DNA from: Antedon mediterranea
Taxonomy: Eukaryota > Echinodermata > Crinoidea > Comatulida > Antedonidae
DNA length: 64,000 bases
Assembly: GCF_964355755.1 (NCBI RefSeq)
Contig: NC_092674.1
Location: 8,375,001-8,439,000 of the forward strand
Direction: 5' to 3'
Shown: positions 12,873 through 23,769 of the stretch, piece by piece
Layout of the letters: each line of letters starts with the position of its first letter
How positions within the stretch are numbered: the first letter of the stretch is position 1
The notes under the pieces: model-generated
Seen by the model: the letters and a program-made list of their open reading frames with translations, nothing else
Told to the model about the DNA's origin: nothing
Databases searched by the model: none
Translations under genes and position numbers: made by a program

Positions 12873-13020
12873 AAGCTCTGTCTATATTATCAAACTTTAT
12901 GTGACAACAAAATGTGATGTGCCAAAATATGGACACGATGATGTCATACAGTATCACTACCATAATTATTTGAGTACATCAAACTTTTTTGTCAAACTAG
13001 TTTGATGTGTAGGCAGAGCT
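12873..13020. mobile_element. Palindromic MITE A, copy 3
   Basis: Termini AGCTCTGTCTATATTATCAA and GATGTGTAGGCAGAGCT. Lies in the presumed TTC14 3' UTR. Confidence 0.8.
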
Positions 13021-13182
13021 TTCAATACAATGTAAACCATCAATGAAGTTTTTGATAATTAATTACTTTTAGTACAAGTTTTAAGAAATTAGTAAAATGT
13101 ATTTAATAGAACATAAATTATTTTTAAAAATCACTTGTACTTACATATAATTTTTTAATGAAGTTCAAAAATGTTTTCTGTG

Positions 13183-13188
13183 AATAAA
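13183..13188 (+). terminator. Candidate poly(A) signal of TTC14
   Basis: AATAAA in GTGAATAAAATATAC about 570 bases after the TTC14 stop. If used, the upstream MITE at 12873..13020 is transcribed as part of the TTC14 3' UTR. Confidence 0.4.
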
Positions 13189-13851
13189 ATATACATAAAT
13201 AATACTATTTGTTTTAAAATTAACAATGTAATAGGTTTATTTCAGAAATTCGAAATGCAGTATCTTTTTTTAAATAAAAGTTCTAATGAAAATGCTAACA
13301 TTGGGTTATTGTCGTTTTTGTTTTTTGATTAAATATACGCAGTACCATTTCCCAGTCTACAATTTTACTTGATACCAGACACAGTACTGTAATATGAAAT
13401 AGTCATTTGACAGGCATGAGATTGATATACAGTACTGTACTTAAAATTAATTTTTAAAAACTGTGGAGGTGAGAAGAAAGTCTGAGAAAACTGACAAAAT
13501 CGAAAATAAAAATGAACTAAAAAAGGCTCTAGAAAACGATTGTAGCATAACAAGACTTTGTCAACTTTACTTTGAAATCGTTTCAAACGCATAACACTTT
13601 TACTGTACAGTATTTGATTAGACCCTCTTCACAGTGTATGTTTATTTCTTATATCTCCTTATGTATATGACTCTGTTAGCGCTCCATATTCAAAACAGCA
13701 AAACAAACTCGAGCGTAAAAACGCGATCGAGGTGTGCATGCCACCAAAGAATATATATCACTCTTTGATGCCACGTACATTTCGGTGTGGTGACGTGTAG
13801 AAGCCTCGAACCTCTGGCCTAGCTTTATGTTTTTGATACTTTACCAAGATT

Positions 13852-16800
13852 ATGGTGAGTTGAAAATACTGTACTTTTAAATAATTGTAAGCCTTAATAG
13901 TTTTAAATAGAATGTATATTATATTATTAGACCCTACTGAAAATACTATGTACTCGGCTAGGCCTGGCCTTAGCCTAGCTAGTTCAACAACTTCAAGTTG
14001 GCTCAACCCGGTGTTCAGTGTAGTGAAGCATCTGGAGTTATGAAGGTGTCAATAAATGGCCGTTTCGACCCGATTCTAACCGAAATGGTCGTTTCGACCC
14101 GAGGCTTATCATGCATGCACAAACGAGAATAGTTTTCTAAATTATTATTATTTGTATGAAATACTATTACTAGTTCTCAGTCTCAGCGTCTTCATTAAAA
14201 CAAAACATTAACAACGTTTCGAAACAAATCCACAGGATTTTTCAAAGTTTTTAGATAAAGATTTTGATGCTAAGGAATGGGTAAATGCAGCATTCAAGAC
14301 CCAGAAGGAAGAGAAGCAGGATCGGGATGTAAGTTTCAGAAAAAAGAAAAATGCATGGCATTCATAAATACTGTATATATATTCTGTATGTACAATCAAT
14401 ACAATAGATACTAGCTGCCTAGTCTAGCAGCAGTTCCAAGACATTATGTAGTACAGTATATATACAGTATTATTAGTATTATTGGTATGATGCAATGAAT
14501 CAAAGGGTCCTCCTAAATACCAAGAACTACCAAGACCTGTCAATTTAAAGTGTTAATTTAACGAAATATGATATATATATAGACTTCTAATAGCATTTCC
14601 AACAATAAAACCTCAATTTTAGCGCGATATAGACACCAAAAATGTTAAATAATCGACAAGCTTCGCGTTCGTGAAACGAACTGAGTTGATGCATACATTG
14701 CGTCACAAATGTTCGTATTGCGTCAACTAGTATGACCTACCAAGACCTGTCAATTTAACGAAATATGATATATATAGACTTCTAATAGCATTTCCAACAA
14801 TTAAACCTCAATTTCAGCGCGATATAGACACCAAAAATGTTACAAAAATGTTAAATAATCGACAAGCTTCGCGAAACGAACTGAGTTGTTGATGCATACA
14901 TGCGTCACAATGTCCGTATTGCGTCAACTAGTATGGCTCACTAACACTCGACGCAGCTCTCCTGTCGTAGGCCTACTGTGTCGTAGGCCTACTGTGTCGT
15001 AGGCCTATAGGCTACATTAAAAATTGTTGGTGTCTATATCGCACTAAAATTGAGGTTTTATTGTTGAAAAAGCTATTAGAAGTCTACATATATCATATTT
15101 CGTTAAAATAAAACCTTAAAATTGACAGGTCTTGGTAGTTCTTGGTAGGTCATACTAGTTGACGCAATGCGGACATTTGTGACGCAATGTATGCATCAAC
15201 TCAGTTCGTTTCGCGAACGCGAAGCTTGTCGATTATTTAACATTTTTTGGTGTCTATCGTGCTAAAATTAAGGATTTATTGTTTGAAATGCTATTAGAAG
15301 TCTATATATATCATATTTCGTTAAATTAACACTTTAAATTGACAGGTCTTGGTAGTTCTTGGTAGGTCTTGGTAGGTCTTGGTATTTAGGAGGACCCGGA
15401 TCAAATGTTTAATATAAGCTTCTTTGACTTCAATGTTATTTTTCTAACTAAAATATTCCTCTTGTTTTATATAGACATATGCATCTACCTGTGTTTTGAA
15501 ACTTCAACTGTTCATTCAGGTAAAGTCTTCATCTTCTGGTGGTATCTACATACAGTTATTTCTTTGTTTAATGAAAGAAAAATAATAGACATGTTCTCCC
15601 TATTTATGATACTGTACACCCCAGTGGGCCCCTACCCCCTATTTCTTGTATATAAAGATATTACCTTCGAAATGAGATGTTAATAAATAGTCAAAATCTT
15701 TACTGGTCGAACGTATGTCTTTACCAATATACATGAAGGTAAACATACTGTATACAAATGAATACTTGCTTTCCAGCAAGCTTTGGGCTTAGCCTGTGAG
15801 GGCTTATAGCTGTTACACCAACTTATTTATATCATTCTTTGCAGGAGGTAAACAATTCAATTGAGGAAAGCAGCCAACAGGCTATTTTAAACCTTCCCAG
15901 AGTTCTTAGAGATATCGAATCTGTGAAACAGGAAGCCACCTTTCTCAAGGAGCAAATGAAACTTGTCAAGTCAGATATTCAAAAGGTAAAGTAATTTCAC
16001 ATTACTGCATGTCAATATATCCCTACTCTGTTGGTCTCTAACCAAGGCAATCAAACAACAGGATGCTGAGCTCCGGAGATCAATTTGGTTTATTTTGGCA
16101 GACACTACATGCAGCGGAAATGATGTACATAGTACAGTACTGTTGGTATTTTTCGCAGCCAGACATCAAAGGACTGTTACGAGTTCCTATCTTGGCAAGG
16201 CGAACTCAGTGTCCTGTTGTTAGATTGCCTTGATCAGGCTCTAACCGACTTAGTGTTGAATTATCAACAACCAGTCAAGATGGATACACTCGGTTTATAT
16301 TGTAAACCAGTTTTTGAAATTTTTGAAAAGTCTGGGCTAATTTCTACATTTTTTAATTGAAGGTGGAAGAAGACACATCTCAGTCGATGAAGATGTTACT
16401 TGAGATTGACAGTGTCAAGTCGAGAATGCAGGCTGCGTCTGAAGCTCTCCAGCAAGCTGATAACTGGACAACATTGATGGTAGATGTTGATGAAGTCTTT
16501 CTATCAAAAGATGTCAATGCCGTAAGTCACATTAGTTAGGACAAGAGGGTTTATCTTTTGGTTCTAAAGGTTTAGTACAATTTTGGTGTTCTTTCAAAGT
16601 TTGTGTGTTTAACAGATAAACGTATAGTATAATAATTAATAATAAGATTACTACCCACACAGTTTGATTTGATTTTCCAATTATTTGTTTTAATTTTCTA
16701 TAGATTGCAGGTAAACTGGGTGCTATGCAGCAGAGCTTGGTGGGTAACTATTTCGTGTTTATTTATGAAAAAAATAAAATTAAATAATTTAAAATGGTTT

Positions 16801-19800
16801 TTAACTGTAGAAGAAAGAAAGTGATTTTATTTATTTAAGTAATTGGATAATGCTATGCGATTTAAGTTTTGTATTGATTTAAAACCAGTATGTAAATGTT
16901 TGTATTAAAAGTGTATTTATTACTTGATTGTATGTTTAAGTGTAACTTGTATATAAATGTGTTGATCAGGGGGATTACCACCTATCTGATAGGACAGTGA
17001 TTAATTTATTATTGGTAATCCTTGGCCATATGGGCCTAAAGACACTTGTTTGTATGTAAATTCAATAATTCTTTTGACTGCAGAGCATGTTAGCACATTG
17101 TGGTGATTATGAAGAACGTTGTCAACATCTAGAGACACTCAAGAACCGCCTGGAGGCCATGTTAAGTCCACAACTAGTTGGAGCATTCAACACACATTCA
17201 CATGGTACGGATGTGTTCACTGTCATAATCATATATAGATTATAGTTGTCGTCAGATTTTGACAAAACAATGTGATGTGTACATATATGGACATAGTGAT
17301 GTCATATCACTACCATATTTGAGCATATCACTACCATATTTGAGCATTGTAGACAGAGTTTAAGTAGAGGTTGTACTGTAATTCATTTTTATTTTTTACG
17401 AATGATTCCATTTCAGAAGCAACACAACAATACGTAACCATTTTCAAAGATATGGATCGTCTTCCACAGCTGTACAACTACTACCACAAATGTCATAAGG
17501 TATGCTATCAAGTATAAATAACAATCAATGCTATAGTATATACAGCAATGTGTATAAAGTTCTGTCTACACTATTAAATTATTTTGACAAAAAAAGTGTG
17601 GTGTGTCCAAATATGGTAGTGATGTACCCAAATATGTGATATGACATCATTAAGAAATGGGGAATCAAGGTCTCAGAATAATGTGCACCTTTCGGAAGAA
17701 TAGGGCTGTTCATCTCGGCCCATGTCTTTTATGGTAGATGCTCCAGTCAGTGGCGTAACTGGCCAAACCCAGGAGCCTCGGGAGTTTATGGAGGCCCCTG
17801 AGCAGTGTCCAGAGAAAAAAACAGGCATTAAAAAAAAAGGCTTAAAAAACGCCGGAGGCCTTCAGCGTGTTGGTGCCACTTAGGGTTCCTAAACCAGGGG
17901 CGCCTCTGTGTTAGGCCACCAGCTTTAGTGTGGCTGTCGTGGGACCTTATCCCAATTTTCTCAATTGAATGAATGATATAAACAATACATAGGTTGGAGC
18001 ACATAATTGATTTTACTTTAAAAATTGTATTCACTTATTCTTTTATACCTTCCAAATGTCTAGTCTAATTTACTGCAAGCCTGGAAGAAGCTGCAAGAGG
18101 TAAACAGTGCAAAGTCTTTAGTAGAGTGGCTACCAATGTTCTATGACCACCTGATGGCCACCTGGCATTCAGAGGTGCAGTGGTGTGAACAAGTGTTTCC
18201 CAACCCTGGTAAGGTTGTTGTTGAACTCCTAACCCAGACGTTGAGTAGCCTCAAACCGTCATTACCAGCCTGCATGGAGACTACTCTAGAAGAGGATACC
18301 TTATTAAACTTGATTGAATTAAAAAAGGTAAATAACTATTTTTTTTGGTACATTTTTTACAGTACAGTAGAATCCTTATTAAGGGTACACCTATCTTTAG
18401 AACCCAAAAAAAATATATCCTTAAACAAGGGGAAATATATATGTTTTAATAACAATATAGCAACTCCTCATTAAGCCGATTTTCCACTAGGCGAATTTGT
18501 TCGCGCGAATCGAAAGCGTCATGCTCTGCGTATTCGAGTTTCTGTCTGTCATACTCCCTTCTTCGACGAATTCTAGTTCCTTTAATTTTTCGCTTCAGCG
18601 AAATTTACTACTTCGAATTGTTTCTACTTTTTGCGAAGCGAAAGATTGCGCAACCAATTAGAGCTCAGGAAATGAGCTATGACGCTTTCATGAGCAATCA
18701 TGCGAATCAAAATGCTCGGCAACCACGCGAGAAACATGAACGTCGCAGCTTTTCGCTCATGTAGTGGAAAGAGAGTAGGAGATTTTTTTCTTCGCGAGAA
18801 CAAATTCGCCTAGAGGAAAATCGGCTTTAAGGGGACCCAAAAAGTATCCCCTTACAGTAGATTGGCCTCAGAATAGGGATTGGGCTATTGGTATTTTATT
18901 TTTGTTTATTTAAAACACAATTTATTTTACATATGGTCCTGTTTATAAAAAATAAAAGGTTAAAAACATGCATAAAAAAATCTTTTAAATTTGCTAAAAC
19001 AGTAAAGTAAAGTCAAAAATATATTTACATTTATGATAAAACGAGTGAAAATACAAAAAGGAATTTGTAGTTCTAAAATTTGAGTATACCATGAATTTAC
19101 TTTTATTATTCAATGTTAGTTACCACACATTATTATTTCGCTAACGTATATTTCTTCCATACTTTATACTTTTTTTCAGACTACAGATAGGTTTGCAAAG
19201 AACATCGACAGTGCAATAACTACATCTAAGAAAGGTAGGTATTTTTAAAGTTATCTTAAGCTCTGTCTACATTATCAAAAAAGGTATTATGTGCCCGTAT
19301 ATGGTAGTGATATGCTTAAATATGGTAGTGATATGCTTAAATATGGTAGTGATATGACATCATCATATCCATATATGAGCACGTCACATTTTTTTGTCAC
19401 ATAAAATTTGATAGTGTAAACAGACATAACACTACCCTTGAATAGGTTATATTTTTCACCTATAAATATATATTCATATATAAATGTTCTTCTCAATTAT
19501 CCAGCTAATTTTTATTGTCATAGATTCTTGTCTCGGCCTTGAAGAGTTTGAACTTGTGAGGGCGATATATTTACCATACCTGCCATACTTAGCCCGATAT
19601 GGTGCACTTGAAGAAGAGTATTTGAGTCAAGAACTTAGTTGTTTGCAGTTGGTAATTAACTAAATTTTTGTTTATAATACAATAATAATATCCTGGATTT
19701 AAAGAGCGAACTAATGATCAGTCCAACACACTGCGCCACACGCCCTTACCACTATCATTATGCTGGTATGTAGAAAAATGAGTATCATTTCTGTAAACAC

Positions 19801-21502
19801 TTTCTCTTTATTTTCAGGAAAAACGTGATTTGATTGATTGTGCCCAACTTTTATCAAATTCTGTTACGAATATTTTCAAACTGACCAATGATGCGGTTGA
19901 TAGATGTATGATCTTGACCAATGGCTATGATTCTCTTGGGCTCATTCAAGCTGTTAAGGTCTGAAATAAAATATTTGCTATCTACTAAAACTAGGCTTTT
20001 TTAGAAGTAATAATATATATATATACACATCACAGGCACAGAATTAATTCTAAACTGCCCGGTAATATACTGAAAATTAATTAATTTGAAACGATGAAGA
20101 TTAGGAATGAGAATAAGAACAAGTCGCTCCAACCGAGATTCGAACCCGAAACCGTCTTGTTGATATGCAGATGATCTAACCATTAGACCACTAGGGCTTT
20201 CATGGTAATATATGCAGGAGTAATTTTGGATCTGAAAAAAAATGATTTTAATTCTGATGTTTTCAACAAATATTTTGCTTTTTAACTTTAATTATTTTTT
20301 TAATTTATATATAGTGTTTGTTTAGTCGTTATTGCAAGTCATTTAATGCATCCATCAGTAACTTACAAAGTGATTTTGAATCAAGTTTCTCTACGTCAAG
20401 AGAACTTGGGGAAGATTGGACAACTTTCCAGCATGCCCTGAAAGTCATCCAAACATGTGGTAGGATATTTATTTAGAAATATCTAAATAGTAGATTACAT
20501 ACAGTAGAAACACTACCATATTTGGGTACATCACACTTTGTTGTCAAACTAGCTAGTGTAGACAGAGCTTTGATAATATACAAATAATGAATGTTAAATT
20601 ACATTTCAGGTGAATTGCTTCTTGGAATGGAGGATTTTGAAATTAGTCTGAGTGGGTCTATTCTCTCGTCAACAGCTGCTCATCAGTGTGAAGCATTCTC
20701 CCCCACGGCACTACCACAAAAGGCTAGGTAATATTGATAGTATATTTTATTTACCTGATGTGTTCTTCTCACAATAAGACCCAGATCAAACCAAGTTCTA
20801 CCTTATGTATTCATTTGCTCCAACAAATTTTTACAATATTTATTGGAGCCAGACTCCCACACTCCCATAATGTTTTTGGCAACTTCACAATGATCTGAAA
20901 ATTAAAGCATATATATTATTTAAAAACAATAAACCAGGTCATTCCTTGTCTTAAACGTACGTTTTATGGTAAATTTTAATAACAAGAGAGAAACAATGCA
21001 CTACCTCGCGTTGAATGTCCTCTCGTGGACGGTATATAGGCCTAGCCTAGATGGGCTTAGTTTTGTAGGCCTAACTGATAAAAAGTAACGTATGAACATT
21101 GTAAGCTAGCTATAGGCCTAGTATTGGCATCAAGCAGTTGGTAATTGGTTATAAAAATATATACAAGTTCTTCAAAAAACCTATCATTTATATGAAGTGG
21201 CTAATTTAGTTCAATCTTATTTCTGTAGCCCAGTAATTACCAGTGCATTCACAGACTACAATTACCTGTTAGAAAACAATCCAACCAAGTACCAGGATTT
21301 ACTGAGACTCATCCACAATATAAAACAAGGTAAAACTAAACATTGCTATTTTCATTTTTGATCATATTCTTATTTCTCAAAATGGAATGCCTTGTCAAGA
21401 ACTGGCCTAGGTAAGCCACGAGTCTTATAGCTGATGATTCCTTTTATACTGTATCGCCCATGTAAAACATACTTATTTGATGGCCATGGCCTTTCAAGCA
21501 TG

Positions 21503-21539
<37 letters not shown>

Positions 21540-23769
21540 CAGATGCTTGCATGAAATATTTATGTTTCATATGCTTTCAGAAAATAGTTCATCAGTTATG
21601 GATGATCCAATGAAAGGTCTTAAGAAGGTCAATGAGCATGCTCATAAGTTTGCATTTGAACTAGTGTTTAGTCAACTTGAAAAACAGCTGGTGCAGATTT
21701 CCTACATGGAGGTAATAATATTAAAATAAAGCTCTGTCTACAATATCAAACTTTATGTGACAAAAAAATGTGATGTGTCCATTTATGGATACGATGATCA
21801 TACCACTACCATATTTAGGCACATCATACTTTTTTTTTCAAACTAGTTTGATAGTGTAGACAGAGCTTAATATTAAAATTTAAAAACTTTACACAAACAA
21901 ACATCTTGTATAACCACTCGTCCCAACCAATATATTTTCCAAATTCAAAATGTCTTTATTGCTTTTTTTTTTAAAAGGTTTGGACGTCAGAAGGTGGTGT
22001 TCTGTCAGCCGATCTTCCAACATTCAGTTTGTCTCCACAGGAGTACATCACTAAGGTATAGAATGCCTTATAATTTAAACAATCGCAATTTTATCATCAA
22101 CAAATATAGAGACTAGATTTGCTTACGGTATGTTGGTTTTTAAATGTTTAGATTGGACAGTATTTGATGACATTACCTCAACAACTTGAGCCATTCACTT
22201 CACAAGAGAACCCAGCATTAGCAAAAGCACTGGAGACTGGGAGACTACCCTTCCCTCCTGAGCAAGGTAGGCTTTATAAACATTTGTGCATATGATTTAT
22301 TTGCTGTTTTAGCAACTTTTTATCAGATTAGTCTAGCTTGTTTAAAGCACCTGAATCTAAGTGAGTCTGAATCCTTGTCTACAGTGACAAAAAAATGTGA
22401 TGTTCCCATATCTGGACATGATGATGTCATATCACTACCATATTTGGGCACATCACAAGTTTTGGTCAAACTAGTTTGATAGTGTAGACAGAGCTTGAGG
22501 AAGTAAACTTTAATTCTTCCTAATGTACATGACAAGCACACTCCTATTCAAACCAGGAGGTACTGTACATTTCATGCATGATTAACATACTATTATAATT
22601 CCATACTAATAAGTAATTTACATACAGGTGGTCTTGAGGTAGAACATCTAGCCGACTACTGGCTTGGTGCGATTGCACGTGGGGTCATGTATACATACGT
22701 AGAATCCATCTTGAAAATTGACGAGTTGACGGCACATGCAGCGAGGCAGCTTGTTACAGATATAGGTGAGTTGACAAGATTAAATGGGTTAGGGGGTTGG
22801 GGGTCTGATTGTTGAAATTGGTGTTGTTTTTTGTCCATTGAATAAGAAATTTGGCAGAATTCCTATATGTGCATTTCTTATGTTATACTGTAACAGGTGT
22901 CAACAGCATATAAAAATATTGCAATGCACTCCTTTTGCTTTCATGAGGGGAAATATAATATAAAAGGGGAATATATGTTTTAACACCCACTACTAATCCT
23001 ATTCAGAGGACACTTTGTTGGGACCTAAATGTGTCTTCTTTGCCATACAGGGGCAGATCCAGGGTTTTTTTTAAAGGAGGAGCACTGTTATACTGTAACA
23101 GGTGTCAACAGCAAATATTGCAATGCACTCCTTTTGCTTTCATGCCTACAGTAGTACATAACTACATCTCTCTTGTTCTTGTATGATACAAGCCATTTTA
23201 CTGTATATCAAGTTATAAGCATAGATATATTTCTACAGGTATGTTATAAGCTGCCATTACTACCATATACTTATTAAAATCCTGTAATATATATTCAGAT
23301 TATCTGTGCAATGTACTAGATGCATTTGGCCTTCCAGCCTCTACTGATTTAAGACACGTAGAAAAACTGCTTGAAACGCCAGTCTCACAGTAAGTTTTGA
23401 AAAAGTCATATTTCTGCTGATAAAGCCTCATATTTATGTGAAAGTTATAAATATGAGCTTTTAGGCTCTGTCTACACTATCAAACTTTGTGATGTGCACA
23501 AATATGGTAGTGAAATGCCCAAGGGTATATATATAGCATCATCATGTCCATATATGGGCACATCACATAAAGTTTGATAGTGTAGACAGAGCTTTATGTG
23601 CATATAAAATAGGAAAACAGAAATATTGTTTTTTTTTCCTACCATTAATAGAGCACTGTTTTATTATTCTCTTAATTGTTTTTACAGTTATGATGAAATT
23701 ACTGGAGCGATCCCATCTCGTCTTTGTCATGTAATTTTAAAACTTAAGAAGCACCATGAAGATAGGTAG
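13852..23769 (+). CDS. COG7: Conserved oligomeric Golgi complex subunit 7
   Basis: Subunit of COG lobe B, which tethers vesicles in retrograde intra-Golgi traffic. Coding exons: 13852..13854, 14236..14328, 15475..15519, 15845..15985, 16363..16521, 16704..16739, 17084..17204, 17417..17499, 18064..18327, 19180..19234, 19524..19651, 19818..19958, 20315..20459, 20610..20727, 21229..21329, 21581..21711, 21978..22055, 22152..22266, 22628..22765, 23299..23389, 23688..23769. They sum to 2268 nt (755 aa; human about 770) with all phases consistent. Conserved blocks include [68 protein letters not shown] and [10 protein letters not shown]. The first coding exon contributes only the ATG, directly before donor GTGAGT. 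Micro-exons of 45 and 36 nt were needed to restore the human match. Introns hold many MITEs. The stop is TAG. Confidence 0.95.
14505..15397. mobile_element. Foldback element in COG7 intron 2
   Basis: 893-bp near-palindrome with ends GGGTCCTCCTAAATACCAAG and the inverse CTTGGTATTTAGGAGGACCC. Each arm contains repeats of a block running from CCAAGACCTGTCAATTTAA to GCGTCAACTAGTATG; the left arm holds two tandem copies. The arms meet at three CGTAGGCCTACTGT repeats near 14965-15005. ATCAAA occurs on both flanks (two bases off on the right). No coding frame. Confidence 0.85.
16042..16232. mobile_element. MITE B, copy 2
   Basis: Inverted ends CCAAGGCAATCAAACAACAG and CCTGTTGTTAGATTGCCTTG. CTCTAAC occurs next to both ends, with six extra bases on the right. 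COG7 intron. Confidence 0.8.
17246..17361. mobile_element. Palindromic MITE A, copy 4 (degenerate)
   Basis: Core and right end (GTAGACAGAG) recognisable, left terminus lost; CACTACCATATTTGAGCAT is repeated twice in tandem. COG7 intron. Confidence 0.6.
17556..17653. mobile_element. Palindromic MITE A, copy 5 (left half)
   Basis: Left terminus AAGTTCTGTCTACACTATTA and core to GACATCATTAA; right half absent. COG7 intron. Confidence 0.65.
18362..18866. repeat. Dispersed repeat C, copy 2 (host of Harbinger MITE)
   Basis: Left part CAGTAGAATCCTTATTAAGG and right part GGGACCCAAAAAGTATCCCC are separated by the MITE at 18474..18826. Confidence 0.55.
18474..18826. mobile_element. Harbinger-type MITE in COG7 intron 9
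   Basis: 353 bp with terminal inverted repeat AGCCGATTTTCCACTAGGCG (right end AGCCGATTTTCCTCTAGGCG when reversed) and a TTA target duplication (18471-18473 and 18827-18829). It sits inside another dispersed repeat whose two halves rejoin sensibly when it is removed. TWA targets are the PIF/Harbinger signature; assignment is inference. Confidence 0.75.
19257..19430. mobile_element. Palindromic MITE A, copy 6 (core repeated)
   Basis: Termini AAGCTCTGTCTACATTATCA and TTGATAGTGTAAACAGA. The 22-bp core AAATATGGTAGTGATATG plus four bases is repeated in tandem about three times. COG7 intron. Confidence 0.8.
20090..20205 (-). mobile_element. tRNA-derived SINE head (minus)
   Basis: Minus strand has CCATGAAAGCCCTAGTGGTC, an A-box-like TAGTGGTCTAATGGTTAGA, and a B box GGTTCGAATC. 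The expected acceptor arms do not pair, and the start recurs at 58090, so this is a SINE head and not a tRNA gene. COG7 intron 12. Confidence 0.65.
20509..20571. mobile_element. Palindromic MITE A, copy 7 (right half)
   Basis: Only the right half from CACTACCATATTTGGG to GTAGACAGAGCT remains. COG7 intron. Confidence 0.65.
21506..21537. repeat. (TG)n microsatellite
   Basis: Uninterrupted TG run in COG7 intron 15, about 43 bases before exon 16. Confidence 0.95.
21729..21868. mobile_element. Palindromic MITE A, copy 8 (full)
   Basis: Termini AGCTCTGTCTACAATATCAA and TTGATAGTGTAGACAGAGCT; full-length hairpin with TCAAACTAGTTTGA at the right arm. COG7 intron. Confidence 0.9.
22374..22496. mobile_element. 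Palindromic MITE A, copy 9
   Basis: Right terminus intact, left terminus shortened to TGTCTACAGTGACAAAAA. COG7 intron. Confidence 0.75.
22882..23144. repeat. Direct 60-bp repeats flanking a dispersed repeat
   Basis: GTTATACTGTAACAGGTGTC to TTTTGCTTTCATG occurs at 22882..22945 and again at 23087..23144, on either side of a repeat C copy. In COG7 intron 19. Confidence 0.75.
22960..23085. repeat. Dispersed repeat C, copy 3
   Basis: Contains ATATGTTTTAACACCCACTA, a TTCAGAGGACACTTTG block and GGGGCAGATCCAGGG, matching the copy at 23919. COG7 intron 19. Confidence 0.55.
23463..23594. mobile_element. Palindromic MITE A, copy 10 (full)
   Basis: Termini GGCTCTGTCTACACTATCAA and TTGATAGTGTAGACAGAGCT flanked by TA on both sides. 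COG7 intron. Confidence 0.9.

Larger units (their letters stand above)
12613..13851. other. TTC14 3' UTR and COG7 upstream region
   Basis: Holds the TTC14 3' UTR, a palindromic MITE (12873..13020), a candidate poly(A) signal, and the COG7 5' UTR/promoter. The last 230 bases include CG-bearing sequence (CGAGCGTAAAAACGCGATCGAGG) and GGTGACGTGTAG near the start exon. No other coding exon was recognised. Confidence 0.6.

Noticed and set aside
20100-20205. Possible tRNA gene on the minus strand
   Set aside because: A and B boxes are present but the acceptor stem does not pair, and the same start recurs at 58090, so it is a SINE head.
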